A stretch of 64,000 bases of DNA from Amylostereum areolatum (GCA_012932865.1 SAXG01000004.1:186001-250000); one strand, 5' to 3'; positions 24,650 to 36,879 are shown, counted from the first letter of the stretch. The notes: generated by a model from the sequence alone, not told the origin. Made by a program: numbers and translations.

Positions 24650-24990
24650 GAGGTGTGGAGGCGAGTACTCGAGTACTCAGTACTCCGTCGCCGACGAGCG
24701 AGTGGTAAACGCGAAACTGGAAATGCGATCAACGGCGACGCGCTGTGGCTGGCCAGACCGGCCACGTGACTGCGTGCATCATCGCCTCGGCGGCTATCTC
24801 GAACTCCCTGCGGATCGGCTTTCTTTCTCCTCTTCTTATTCTTCCACTTCCCTCGTTCACCCACTTCCCATCTCTTACCGTTCACTGTACCATCTATTCA
24901 AACCTTCTTGCTTTTATTTAACGCTTCATCTCACCCAACTCTCACGCACGCTCTACCAGTCTACATCACATACACATACCAGAAACGACC
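24650..24990. promoter_or_regulatory. Divergent promoter between MMS22 and the ADF-H/PH gene
   Basis: A 341-bp shared upstream region. A CACGTG E-box lies near 24761-24768 (ggccacgtgactg). The plus-strand side becomes a pyrimidine-rich leader (ctttctttctcctcttctta and onward) before the ATG at 24991. On the minus side an unusual gagtactcgagtactcagtact palindrome-like repeat lies near 24665-24685. Confidence 0.55.
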
Positions 24991-26736
24991 ATGGGCAACG
25001 ATCCATCTGACACCAGCGACACCGACATTCGCATGGCGTACAACTCCATCGCCCAGAATGGCTCTCTCGACTGGTACGTACTCCCACAAGCATCCTTCGA
25101 TGCGGCCCTGTCTGACCCCTCGACCTGCGCAGGCTGCTGCTCAGCTACGGAAAGGTGCGTTCGCAGCCTCACCATCATCGCTTCAACGCGCCTCTGACCG
25201 TGACCATGGGGATCATGGCAGTGGGCGGGCGGCCTCAAGCTCATCGCAGCAGGCTCGAACGGTATTTCTGAGCTCAAGCAGCACGCCGATCCCGACACCG
25301 TCTTCTTCGCCTTTTGTCGCGAGTACGCCAGCACGCAGGACGTGTTCGCCACCATCACCTACGTCCCGGAAAGCGTCTCAGGCTTACGAAGAGGTAGGTC
25401 TCTCCCATGTCTTGCCAGTGGATGCCGCCGTGTCCTGACCATTCGTACAGCTCGCTGCCCTTGCAACATCACGAACAGTAGCCTCTTGGTTCAAGGTGTG
25501 TACCCTCCCACGACATCCGCTGCGCGGCTGACTTACGGGCGTCATCAGGTCTCCCAAGCCATGTTGACCGTCAGCCGTTTCTCCGACCTCACCTCCCAAT
25601 CTGTCCTCCGCGCCTGTGCGCTCCCAGGCCATCCCCGACCTCGAGATCCCCTGAAATCGCCTCGCCCCAATCCCTCTCCTCGTCACCCATGGCGCGCACC
25701 AGCTCCGACTTCTTCAACGCCTGCAACATGCAGAAGGCACTTCCACGTGCCCCGAACCAGGACATCATCCGTCGGGCCCAGTCCACCGGACCCGAAGGGC
25801 GCCGGCCGACCCACAAACCCTCGTCGAGCCGCCTCGGCTCGCAAGATTTCCTCGACCCTGCGGAGCGTGCGCGCCGGCGGCAAGAGGCGATGCTCCGGCA
25901 GCAGATCGAGGACGAGACGGCATGCCGAAAGAGGAGGAGCTCCGACAGGTGCGCATCAAGCGCGAAAAGGCGGAGATCTTGCGTCGACACGAGGAAGAGG
26001 ACCGACGACGGCGCGAAGCGCTGGAGCAGGACCTGAGACGGGCGGCGAACGCTAAGGCGGCGAAGGAGGAGGAGGAGCGAGTGTCGTCGGAGCTGCGGCA
26101 GATTGAGCGAGAGCTGAAGAGGAAGCACGATGCGGAGAAGCGGTTGGCGGAGAAGCTACACGTCGAGGCGTGGCGGAAGGAGGAGCAGCGCCGGTTGGAG
26201 GAGGCCGCGCGGCACGAGGAGGAGATGCGCCTAGCGGCGAAGAAGGGGCAGGAGTGCGCGGCGATGACGGCGCAGCAGCTTCGAGAACAGAAGCTAGGTC
26301 AAGGGCAGACGATTTTGTTGACGGGTTGGGTGACGATCCAGACGAGCAACTCTTTGGTGTGGAGGCGACGGTATTTCCAGCTGACGGAGACGAGCATGAA
26401 GATGTACAAGAACGACAAGGTAGATTGTTGCTTACATGGCGATCGTGTCGCGCTTTGCTAACGCTTGGCTTTGTAGGATCTGTCGAAGGTCCTGGATCTG
26501 GCGGAGCTGACTGGCCAGATCAGCGGAGTGAAGGAATGGAACGAGGGCTTTGAGGAGCTCCGTTCGATTCCAAACTCGTTTGCGATTGTGTTCAAAGGAA
26601 AGGAGCCGCTGTTTGTCTACACGGCGTCGGATGAAGAGAAGGTACGTGTTCAGCAGCCTTGTGCGCAGGCCGTCGACTAACATCCCGCAACTGCATGTAG
26701 AACACCCTTGCTGGATTCCTGTTAACATATCTATGA
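24991..26736 (+). CDS. ADF-H (drebrin/coactosin-like) and PH domain protein
   Basis: A predicted actin-binding adaptor of about 460 residues. Exons 1-2 encode MAYNSIAQNGSLDWLLLSYG, exon 3 WAGGLKLIAAGSNGISELKQ and FATITYVPESVSGLRR, then ALATSRTVASWFK and VSQAMLTVS. Together these form an ADF-homology fold of the drebrin/coactosin class. A Ser/Pro linker leads to a long charged coiled coil (EEELRQVRIKREKAEILRRH to about RHEEEMRLAAKKG). A C-terminal PH domain follows: ILLTGWVTIQTSNSLVWRRR, YFQLTETSMKMYKND, and the last helix KNTLAGFLLTYL. It probably links actin to membrane phosphoinositides; that role is inferred. Frame offsets are seen near 25456, about 25620 and 25921. The PH helix ends very close to the stop. 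Confidence 0.85.
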
Positions 26737-27197
26737 CCGTGGAGAGGATGGTGGAGGATGTCGAGTACTTACTTTTTTAAACGTTATTTGTAGCTTCACG
26801 AATTGCGTTACTTGCTCATGTCATATACCTTTTGCTTATAACTTATCATACATCGTCTTTCTGAGGATCACGACGACGCTGAAGCATGAAGCATGAAGGG
26901 TTAGCTAGCTGCAAGAGGTGAAAGGTGGAAGCGGCGAAAGAAAGCAGGCACGAGCCGACGCAAGGCGTGACTACTCAGACTAGGCGTCGCAAGCCAGTTT
27001 CCGCGCGGCGCGCGCTCTCTCTGCTCACGCTCTCCCTCGACCTCCTCGCCCACTCTGGCTTCCTCTCCCGCCCTTCCCGCCGCCTTCTTCTCATCTCCCG
27101 CCCCCACCATTCCCGCCCACGTTCACGTGCTGGGCGCACGCTTTCCCCAGCCCACACTCACCACCTTTCCCTTCCAGATCCCCACTCACCCATAGCC
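26737..27197. other. Intergenic region between the ADF-H/PH gene and CAF40
   Basis: Tandem genes lie on either side. The first 130 bases are AT-rich and fit a terminator for the upstream gene. The last 250 bases are strongly C/T-rich with cccgccc strings, a typical basidiomycete promoter and leader. An open frame at 26925 reads into CAF40 in frame, but the better start is at 27198. Confidence 0.5.
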
Positions 27198-28467
27198 ATG
27201 GACCCCGGCATGTCTTACAGCGCCTACCAGCGCGCCCTCGCTCAAGTCGTCTACGCCGACACAGGACCCGTCTCCGCGCCCCTCGCCCACCCCACCCCGC
27301 ACCAGCCCAACCAGTTCATGAACAACAACGCCAACGCCATGGGCGCACCCGCCCCCGTCGTCAGCGACGCGAGCAAGATCCACATGCTCGTCATCGAGCT
27401 CATGGACCCCGACGCGCGCGAGGGCGCCTTGCTCGAACTCAGCAAGCGTCGCGAGCAGTACGAAGAGCTCGCGCTCGTGCTCTGGCACTCGTTCGGTGCG
27501 TCTCGTCCCGACTCCTCTCGCGCCTGCGTCCCCTCCCTCTGACACGCGTCGCAGGCATCATGCCCGCGCTCCTCCAGGAAATCGTCTCCGTCTATCCGCT
27601 GCTCTCCCCGCCCAACCTCACCGCCCACGTCTCCAACCGCGTCTGCAATGCCCTTGCCCTCCTTCAATGCGTCGCCTCCCATTCTGAGACTCGTCCAGCT
27701 CTTCTTGAACGGTGCGTACCTCTTGCCCCTTGCTTTCCTGTCGCTCTCCTGACCTCTCTCTCTGTTTCAGCACACATTCCTCTTTTCTTATACCCCTTTT
27801 TGAACACGACCTCCAAGACCCGCCCGTTTGAATACCTCCGCCTCACCTCCCTCGGCGTCATCGGTGCCCTCGTCAAGGTCCGTCTTCCTCCCCTGCCCCC
27901 ATCCTCATCACTCACCTCTCATTCTTATCCCTAGCAAAACGACAACAACACCGTTATCCACTTCCTCCTCTCGACCGAGATCATCCCGCTCTGCCTGCGC
28001 ATCATGGAGACGGGCTCCGAACTCTCCAAGACCGTCGCTATCTTCATCGTGCAGAAGATCCTGCTCGACGAGACCGGCCTCGCGTACATCTGCCACACCT
28101 ACGAGCGGTTCTACGCCGTCGGCACCGTGCTCTCCAACATGGTCAACCAGCTCGTCGAAACCCAGGCCGTCCGCCTCCTCAAGCACGTCGTTCGCTGCTA
28201 CCTCCGGCTCAGCGACAACCCGAGGTCCGTCCATTGCCCCTCAGTTTTCCTCTTCGATGCCTCGAAATTGATGGTTTTTGTGTTAGGGCGCGTGAAGCCC
28301 TGCGGACGTGCCTTCCTGAACCACTCCGAGACAACACCTTCAACTCCCTCCTAAAAGTAAGCCTCCCCTTCACTTTTTTCAACGTGTGTCGCTAATGTCG
28401 CCCACAGGGCGACATGGTCACGAGACGGTGTCTCACTACCCTCCTCACCAACCTCACCGAGCAATGA
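27198..28467 (+). CDS. CAF40: CAF40/CNOT9 (Rcd1), CCR4-NOT complex subunit
   Basis: Armadillo-repeat subunit of the CCR4-NOT deadenylase, acting in mRNA decay and repression in the cytoplasm. The short variable N-terminus ([19 protein letters not shown]) is followed by the highly conserved core. Recognisable blocks are [117 protein letters not shown] and [20 protein letters not shown]. The end is [17 protein letters not shown]. About 320 residues and five short introns were placed. The start at 27198 is chosen over the longer open frame because it follows the C/T-rich leader and sits in a good context (atagccATGg). No frame offset is seen. Confidence 0.98.
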
Positions 28468-28866
28468 CTTCCCCCAACCTCGATGAGTCGTGGCATCCTC
28501 CAAGTCCAAGGCCCCCCCCTCCCCGTAATGCCCTCACCCTCATGATCAAACCGGACCCTTCCCTTCTTCCCCTCACTCGCTTGCTCGCTCGCACCTTGCT
28601 ATCGTACTGGTATTTCCCCGTAGATGTACTTACTCACCCGCTCGCCTTTCCTTTCCTTTCCCTCCCCGTCCCCCTCACGAAACAGAACGGGAGAGTGTGA
28701 AACCCACGAAGCCTCGAAAGAATGTATAAATTACACGCTGTCATATGTAACCGAGCTATCCCCTGCCAATCCTAATCCAGTCCGTCTTCCGCACCCCACA
28801 CGCCTACCCTCCCCGCCTTTTGAATCCCATCCAACGAGTCCAATCGTACGCCCCATCCCGCCTCTA
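28468..28866. other. Convergent 3' region between CAF40 and MSC2
   Basis: 400 bp between two converging stop codons. It is C/T-rich on the plus strand with an AT-rich patch near 28725-28745 (atgtataaattacacgctg) that may serve 3'-end formation. No gene is seen. Confidence 0.5.
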
Positions 28867-31800
28867 TTATCTCTCCACTAAATCGACGTCCTCCGCCTGA
28901 ATCATAAGCTCCTCGAGCCCGGGTATCCTGCTCCGCAACAGCGAGTCTACGCGTTCGACGACCGCGTCCACCGGGGTCGTATTTTTCAGCTGGATGTGCA
29001 CCGACCCGATCAGACTCGACGCGTCCTTCGGCCAGAACTGCGGGGAGCTATACGACACCAGGCCCGTCACAGACGACAACTGCAAAATCACGCCCGTCCG
29101 CCTGAATAAACCGCACGCGAAGACAGATATGGAGGAGATGCTCACCTCGGAAAGCGCCGACGTGACCCCGTCGCTGTGCTCGGACAAGTCCAGCGCAAGC
29201 ACCTTGCCCGTGTCGATGATGAGCGGCACGACGCTCGCGGCGATGAGCACCGCGATGAACAATGACGCTATCGGGTCGAAGCCCGTCCACCCGTAGAACT
29301 GAATCAACAGCGTCGAAATGATCACGCCAACCGACCCCAGCGTATCCTACCGAAAATAAATGGCGCAAGTCAGCCCAGACACACGAACCGAACGGTTCAG
29401 AAAAGGCATACCGCCATGACGTGTAGGAATACCCCACGCATGTTATCGCTGTGTCCGTGGTGGTCGTGATGGTGGTCATGCACGTGTGAATGGTCGTGCA
29501 GATTTGGCGTGTGCTGCTGGTGATGCGTCGCGAAATGCTCGTCCACGCCGAAGCGGTAGCTCGGCGTGACGGGAGACATAATTCCCTCTAGATCGGCCGG
29601 TGTTCTTGGTGTCTTCGGCGAGAAAACAAACGTCTGCAGGGATTGTTTGTGGAGGTCGAAGCGGGACGGATCCGTCACTTTGACCGAAAGACCATTGGCG
29701 TTGCGAGCCTTGGGGTGCGTCGTGACTGTGATGGTGGTCTTCGCCATCGTGGCTCGACGAGAGATCGGCTGGGTACGCCGAGCGGGAACGTGCGTGACGA
29801 CCTTTTGGCAGAGGGGGGGCGGACCCGTTAGTGGGAGAAGACGAGTGTGAGTGCGATGGTAAGTGGGCATGTGAGTGAGAGTGAGTGGGGTGTGTATGCA
29901 GGGGGGAATGTGAGTGAGCGTGGTGGGACGGGTGCAAGTGGGCCGTTAGAGCCCTGGATGCAACCAAGTTGTTAACTCCTGCTTGAAGCACAGTGGTTGA
30001 TTCCACGCACCTCATGCTCGTGCCCGTGGTCATGATTGTGCCCATGTTCGTGGTTATGTTCGTGTTCGTGCCCGTGATCATGGTCGTGGTCATGGTCGTG
30101 GTCATGACCGTTGCAGTGACTATGGTCATGGTCATGGTCATGTTCGTGACTGTGCCCGTGATCGTGTCCGTGCCCATGGTCATGGCTATGATCATGCCCA
30201 TGACTATGCCCATGTCGTTCCCGTGACTGTGTCCATGGTCGTGCCCGTGACTATGTCCATGGTCATGACCATGACTGTGACTATGGCCGTGGTGATGATG
30301 CGCGTGCCCTCCCATGGCGAACATCCCGAACAGATTCACTCCGAGGCCCAGACTGCTAATGAGCAGCAATTGATTTGTGTTCATTTCCGGGGGTTCCAAC
30401 CTACACTTCGTGAACACAACAAGCCATGAGGGGGGTGATGATACTCACAATCGCTGAATAGCTTCGAATATGATGAAGATGGAAATCAAGACGAGGAAAA
30501 TCCCGTTGGCAAATCCGGAGAGGGTTTCGATACGTCCATAGCTATCCTCCAGTCAAACCTATGTTCTTCAGCTCGGAAGAGTGTACGCACCCATAGGTGA
30601 ATCGCTCGTTGGGGGGCCAGGTCGCCATGATTGAAGCGAAGAGGCCGACACCGATGGCCAAGCAATCAAAGCCCATGTGAATAGCTACAAAAATGAGTCC
30701 TCAGCTATAGAAAGTGACGCTCGTCTGAATCGCGCTTACCGTCCGAGATGAGACCTAAACTATTTGTCCACACGCCATAAAGCATCTGAACGACCATGAA
30801 GGTGATGTTGAGGACTAGGAAGTAGAAGATCTTCCTTGAGTCAGGATTATCCATGATGGTCTTCAGATGGGAGCGTAGTGTGAACAATATCGGTGTTTCG
30901 GGGACTCCGTCTCTGGTTTTCGGTCTTGCTGGTCGGCCACCTGAACAAATATACGATGAGGAAAATGACCGCGGTGACTGATGCGGAGGCACATGCCGAG
31001 AAGGACCAAAATGGCCATTGCACCTTCCGCCCATGATGGCCACTGAGAGAACCACATTGCGCCGATAAAAGCTGATGTGGAGCATATGGTAACTGCGGAG
31101 ATACCATAGATCTGCGACCACACATTGGCACTCGCCTCAGACGCCTTAGAGGACGGCTGAGTGGCATAGGCCAGCAATGGCAGGGCGAGAAGCGAGACAA
31201 TCGAAACCACAGGAGACGATGCCGGGTTCAGCTGCTCACAAAGCAGTCAGCAAAACAGCATCTCACCCCAAATAGACGACAGACCGTAAGCTTCCGCGTC
31301 GAGTAGAAACACAACGCAACTACGCATGCTGCGAATGTGCCGAAGGTCGCTGCGTATCGCGCCCCGAGTTTTGACGAAGATTGCGCGTGGTAATGCTCGA
31401 CGGCGCACGTCGAAAGTGCGTATACGGCAAAGGCAAAGTATGCGGGGAGAGTGTCGCGGACGTTGTTGAGCGAGAATCCAGCGTCCGACGCGAACGAGAT
31501 AGCCAAACCAAAGAATACGGGCAATGGCCGCGGCAGCTGTTGAACCGTCCGTAAGCTCGTGTGCCAAATGGACAGAAAAGGAGAGCGCGCACCGAAGACG
31601 AGTTGGACATAGCCCTTCCGCACGCGGTCGAGAAGTGCACGAACACGGCAACCCTGCAGCAACCCACATTATTCAGTCGAGCAACATCTCCAGTCGCGTA
31701 CCCAACGCACCTCGTAGCCGACATATTCGCCAACGCCACCAACAATCCACCAACCTGCACCAACATCGCGATACCCAACAGCCCCACCGACACCAACTAC

Positions 31801-32198
31801 CGTGTCACCGACCCATCATCAGCCACCCATTCTACTCCCTAGATTCAATTAACACACATACCTCGTTCCGCGTAAACGACGCCAACGCCTTTCCCATATT
31901 CCCCGTCCAGTATTCCCTCAAAGTTAAACCCAGCCCGCTACACGCGAGCATGCGCATCATCACCCATGACTTGGCTACACCCTCCGATAGGAGCCATTCG
32001 CGCGTCGTCCACAACGCTGTGACAAGCACCAAGTTGGGTATGATTACACCTGAGAGCAGCCTTCCCGAGACCCTGTGCAAGTGTCGCGCTCGATCATCTG
32101 TATCGTCGAATAAGAACGAGACGAGCTTACGATGCCGAAAGCACCGTCTTGGGGATGAGCGTGATCTTCTTGCGCGTACGCGAGTCCGGTGCGTCCAT
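28867..32198 (-). CDS. MSC2: MSC2/ZnT5-type CDF zinc transporter with very long His-rich loop
   Basis: Moves zinc into the ER/secretory pathway. The start at 32198 gives [20 protein letters not shown]. The N-terminal half has several hydrophobic segments ([80 protein letters not shown]), as in MSC2. The CDF core follows: [40 protein letters not shown] with the zinc-site [22 protein letters not shown], then [20 protein letters not shown] with the second zinc site. The C-terminal domain ends [11 protein letters not shown]. Between transmembrane segments 4 and 5 is a His-rich loop from about 30340 to 29430. It is mostly H-x dipeptides ([20 protein letters not shown]) and is far longer than usual. 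Single-base frame changes are needed near 31590, 31510, 31000, 30930, 30216 and 29750. Confidence 0.92.
29430..30330 (-). repeat. Imperfect hexanucleotide tract coding His-x dipeptides
   Basis: Within MSC2, the plus strand shows long runs of catggt/catgac/cgtgac-type hexamers (densest at about 30022-30320), coding [13 protein letters not shown] peptides on the minus strand. A second, looser His-rich part at 29430-29960 lies in the next exon. The hexamer period lets the tract expand or shrink without breaking the frame. One apparent single-base slip near 30216 does break it. Confidence 0.8.
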
Positions 32199-32586
32199 GC
32201 CGTCGATCCCTCCGGAAGACGCGTTCAGTCCCTTGTCTAAACCTTGCAAACGAGTGGAAAGCTCGCGACGAGCCGGGAAGAGAAAGAGCAGGAGAGGGGT
32301 GAGCACAGAGCAGTGACAGAAAGCTATCGCGGTCTACAGAAGCCTCTGCAGTGTGGTCCTTGCGGCCCGGCGCTATCCGTCCTTACGTCCGTGCTCAAAG
32401 TAAAAAATCCATCCGTTGCAAAATCTACAAGATAACATACAAACACAGCGAGGTATAAGCAGGGCCTTGACGTATACACAGTAAATATGGGTAATGATAC
32501 ACATTCGTACGAACAAACTGCCCACGCATTATGATAACGACGACCAAGAGCAAGAAATCAACTATCCTCACCTCTGCGCTAGCACC
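32199..32586. other. Intergenic region between the first Zn2Cys6 gene and MSC2
   Basis: The two minus-strand genes are in tandem, so this 388-bp stretch holds the MSC2 promoter (right of 32199) and the terminator of the Zn2Cys6 gene. The part near 32440-32560 is AT-rich. No gene is seen. Confidence 0.5.
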
Positions 32587-35500
32587 TCAAGCATGGTTGA
32601 GCTGCGAAAACAACGTGTGCCACGCCGACGTCGGATCGGTCGTCGGACTGATTTCTTCTGTCATCTGCTGACCCTGCATCTGTTGTCCCTGCCCCAGTGG
32701 GGACTGTCCCGACGCCAAATACGACCCCGCACGCATAGATGCCGCATAATCGAACGATGATGGCGATCCGTACAGCTGTTGTTGTTGGTTCATCGTGTAA
32801 TCCATCTGCGTGTTGATAGGCTGTGGGGACGTCGGATACGAGTAGGTCAGCGGCGGGGCCTGCTGCCACGGCTCCGGTGGAAGAGTGTATTGGGTATAGT
32901 CGGTGAACACAGGGTTGAAGTCGACCCCGACCCCAGATTGAAGCTGCGAGGGGGATTGCACGTAACCGTTCCACTGTGACATAGAATCCTGGACGTAAGG
33001 CATCTGCTGTGGCTGGGAGTAATGCGTATGATGGGAAGGGCCCGGCTGCTGGGAGTGGAGGGTGGGTTGAGTTGGGAGAACTTGTTGTTGGATTTGTTGA
33101 ATTGGCGGCGGTACCGGAGAGGTAAACATCGAGATAGATTGAGCATGACTCTGGGACACGACTGGAGAATTGCGGGGGCTCGGTGACTGTGCGTTGGAAG
33201 CGGGGGACGACGCTTGTGACGACGATTTGCGAGCAACCAGACGGGTCTTCCCACCGAGGGTTGCGAGTTCTTCATTCTCACGTTTAACATCGCGCTCGCG
33301 TTCCGGCGTCCCAGATGGAGACTGCGTGCTTGCCCCAGCCTCGGCCATAGACTCCATGGCCCGTTCCCTGAGCTTACGCAGTACAGGCTGCAAGAGGTCG
33401 TCAGCTACACGAACATCAGCTCATAAAAGATCGGATAAACGTACGAGGACCTTGGCCGAGCGAGGATTGCCCGTCACTTGCTCGAAAAGCCGTAGAGCCG
33501 CCTCGAGATGAGATAGAGCGGATCGCGATAACGCCAACGCAGGACACTTTATGGGGATTGAGCCCAAAACGATCTGTTCGTGCTGTGATTAGCCTGGCCT
33601 GACAAAGTATTCCCGGGGAGACTTACGGCACAAGAGAAGACGTGGGTGAACAAGAACCAAGTTCGCTCTGTTTGGCGGGGATACTGGGCGAACAAGGTCT
33701 TGATGAGCCCAACGAAGGAACAGGCGCTGTTGTAAGCAGCAAGAACCGATGGTGCAAATTTGCTTCCCAACGGGTCATCTGTGTTGTCCTCGAGAGCACG
33801 GGCAAAGAAACCACGGTGCATATAGAACAGAGCTGCAAGGTTCATTCACGTTAGCGGCGACGACAGGATAAAAACAAAACTCACTAATTTCCCGGATGGC
33901 GAAACCGATGTAGCGTTGCATCGTCAACGACACAGAGGACGCTCCTTGGTCGGCCATAGGCCCTCCAAATCCGGGAACCTGGAGGGAGGGCGGAATGTAA
34001 AAGTTGCGAACCCTTCTGTCAAGGTCTTGGATAACTTTGTAGCTCGGCGTACGTGCCCCAAAGGCCTGGTCATGCACGATACTTAGACATTGCGACGCAA
34101 ATCGATGCTTCCATGCCTCGACTATATCGAGAGCCCGTCATTCACGGTTCTCAGAAGTGGGTGGAAGCGCCACATACAGGACATCTCCTCCTCCCCCTTT
34201 TCGTTGGTATACGTCTCGTGCGCCATCTGGCAATCGATGTGCATCATCGAAAATGATGGGGGCCTTCCGTATGTCAAGCTCTGCAAGGCCGGGAAGTTAA
34301 TACAAAGAAATTCCCCTGCCAATGGCCACACACCTGCCACGAGTCATAGGTGACTATCTCCCACAAAAGAGCGCGTCGTTGAAGAGTCTCCGTAGCGTCC
34401 AGCCCCCATCTTCCGCTGTCGCGGTCTAAAGGGAGAAGCTAATGAGCATCCTTCTCTCACGGAGGGGAAACTTGAAGGGGGACGTACGGAGGCCAATCTG
34501 TAGGGTTTAGATAAGTATATTTTTTGCCAACAAGCGAGTGCGACGACCGCGGAGGCTTACACTATGAGCCAACTTCACAACTATGCCCATCAGCGCCCAT
34601 CGGGGCCCATGAATCTCGGCAAAAAACATATAATGAGCCATAAGAACCTAATAGGATGACCGTCAGCTTGGGTCTCCTTTCTTTCAACGTTGTGGAATCC
34701 AGTGTGGAACACTTGCCAAGGCCTGGATTGCCGGTATGGATTGCTCTTCGAAGACCGAGTCTACGGCTAACGCAGCTCGGGCCAGCTGATAGTAGTGATT
34801 CGCATCGTAAGAGTAGGCAGGCCTTTCCAGGTCCATTAGGGCACCTATAGCTAACATCATGTATATGACCGCAACTCGATGAGATTGGATGGTATCGAGC
34901 TCAAGAGAGACTTGTGGCTCATAGACTCGGATGAATATTGCCTCCATTTCAGTGGGATCCACGGGTCGATACCTGGTGTGTGGGGTAATTATATCATTCA
35001 ATTTGAACGATCGAGAGGAGTGAGGGGGCGAGGAACGTGAGAAAGGAACCACGTACATCCAGCCAGCGTGCTGGTAATAGATATCGATGAGGTGACGAGC
35101 CTTGGATGCATCGGGTAACCGAGATATTATTGTGGCACGGAGATGTTCAGCGGTGGCGTGGTCTAACGTTTGTGTGAAAGGGAAAGAATGGCTGAGCCAG
35201 GTCACATCGTTGGGCATGGAAACTTCTGAAGCCCCGGCTTCGTCTTCCTCGCCGCTTCCTTCCTCGTTCTGAAGTTTAAAAGGAGGTAGTCGGTTTCACG
35301 CCGGAAAATCACGATCACATGTTGACTGACCTGCAATAAATACTACAAGAACAGATCAAATCGCGCTCAGGCCGCCAGATCACCGGTGAGTAGAACGAGA
35401 CAACATACCCAGGAGTTGGCGGTCTGGCCGAAGAAATTTGTCTTGCCGGTGTTTGAGATAGATCTGAACGAATATTGAAGCATGGTAAAGGCGAATGAGA

Positions 35501-36192
35501 GAGTAGCCACGCACAATGAACCCACAGCGTCGATTGCCTCATCGGCCTCCGCTTCAGGTTCGGGAGGGCGCTCGTTCTTCGCTTCACGCTCCAGCGGTCG
35601 TTTGATTTGCAGCAGCTCATCTGTGAGGAGTGGGTGGCGGTCTCTTGCATAGTATGAGTGAGATTCGGAAAGAGCATCTTCCAATTGTCGAACACGACTG
35701 GCGAGTTGACCGATCTTCTCATGAAGGACCTCAGTGTTTGCGAGGATGAATCTATGCAGGCAACCGTGAGTTTTTGCTCTGGCTACGGGGTTCTTTAATC
35801 CACCGTACCGATTACCCTTTCCGGTGGTGAGTGAGCCTACGCAGTCGAAAGGTCAGCAATCGATAGGATAGAAAGACGACAAGTGGAAGGCACCGTCAGG
35901 ACATATGGCAGCGCAGCCCTTCTTCACACAGCTGGCGCAAGGAAAGACGCGACTACACCTGGAGTAGAGCAGATTTAGATATACGTCAAGAAGGTGATTG
36001 AAAGATGGGCACCTAAGCTTTAACCTGGAAAGATAAAACAGTGTGTATGCGTGAGATGAATACGCGCCGAGAGAAATGCTCATACACAAACCTTCGGCAT
36101 TCAGCACAAGAAAGGGCGGCGCTACGCCTGCGTTGCTTGGGGCTCTGAGAGGCAGGCGAAGAGGATTCGTTGGGAGGGGGGAAAGAGGACAT
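32587..36192 (-). CDS. Zn2Cys6 fungal-specific transcription factor, paralogue 1
   Basis: A DNA-binding regulator of about 900 residues. The start is at 36192. The zinc cluster begins at Cys29 (CAECRRLKLRCSRVFPCASC, then VKKGCAAICPDG). It is followed by SLTTGKGNR and a coiled coil (LHEKIGQLASRVRQLEDALS). The fungal-specific regulatory domain runs from HLIDIYYQHAGWMY through VAVIYMMLAIGALMD, RDSGRWGLDATETLQRRALL and WEIVTYDSWQSLTYGRPPS to ALYMHRGFFARALEDNTDDP. The tail is Gln/Pro-rich after LATLGGKTRLVARK and ends SAWHTLFSQLNHA. It has about 14 introns, including 12-nt microexons at 36013-36024 and 35331-35342. The intron at 34648-34716 uses a GC donor. The gene at 47452-50892 is its paralogue. 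No frame offset is seen. Targets are unknown. Confidence 0.93.
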
Positions 36193-36879
36193 GATGGGGA
36201 GCTGGAGGAAGAGGATGGCAAGAGTCGAGAGGCAAGTGAGCTACGGACGTCGACGCTTACAATCGCGGCCTTACGGATCTGTTCGCGACTCTTTGCAACT
36301 GGAAAGGAAATGTACGAACTGGACCGAAAGTGTCATCAAGAGCTCGCACGCTGCCAAACCATGTCCATAGCCTCCTGCTCGGGCAGTCTGCGGGCAGTCG
36401 TCGACCACCGTCCTCACCTCACTTTCCGGCCCTCTCAACTGAGACATTCGTCATTTCGCATGCCCGATCCCTCCCTCTCTATCCTTCCCATATTAGGTTC
36501 AATTGTGAAGACTTTCTTCATATACCTAACTCCAATCCCAGCCTCCTGTTCGACGTTCAATAAGTATCTGAAGTCCTGTCAGTGGCGAGTTGATCGCAGG
36601 TCACTACTTGCAAGATGGTGGCTATGGACCCCACACCAATGATCTTCTGGATTGGCACTTTCTTTGATGTGGACGAACTTATCACGATAATCCTCTTCCA
36701 CGAATCGCAAGTCTAAATCCTCTGTCCTATAGATGCACCGTATGTTTACGGGTATATCATCAGCACATCTCCCCGGATAGTCAGTGTGGTAATAGGTAGT
36801 CATAGCGTAGCAGCAAAACAGGTGAATAAATAGAATCGTAACAAATCATGTTGCAAACCTCTCCAAAAGCATATTATTA
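36193..36879. other. Upstream region of the first Zn2Cys6 gene
   Basis: 687 bp that must hold this gene's promoter on its left side and the terminator of the coiled-coil gene on its right. A minus-strand frame at 36579-36803 (MTTYYHTDYPGRCADDIPVN and onward, 74 codons) looks protein-like but has no recognisable family and no supporting splice structure, so I leave it uncalled. Confidence 0.45.

Noticed and set aside
29993..30429. Plus-strand Met/Val-rich open frames
   Set aside because: They are the reverse reading of the His-rich hexanucleotide tract of MSC2.
36579..36803. 74-codon minus-strand frame between the Zn2Cys6 and coiled-coil genes
   Set aside because: Protein-like composition but no family, no introns and no good start context.
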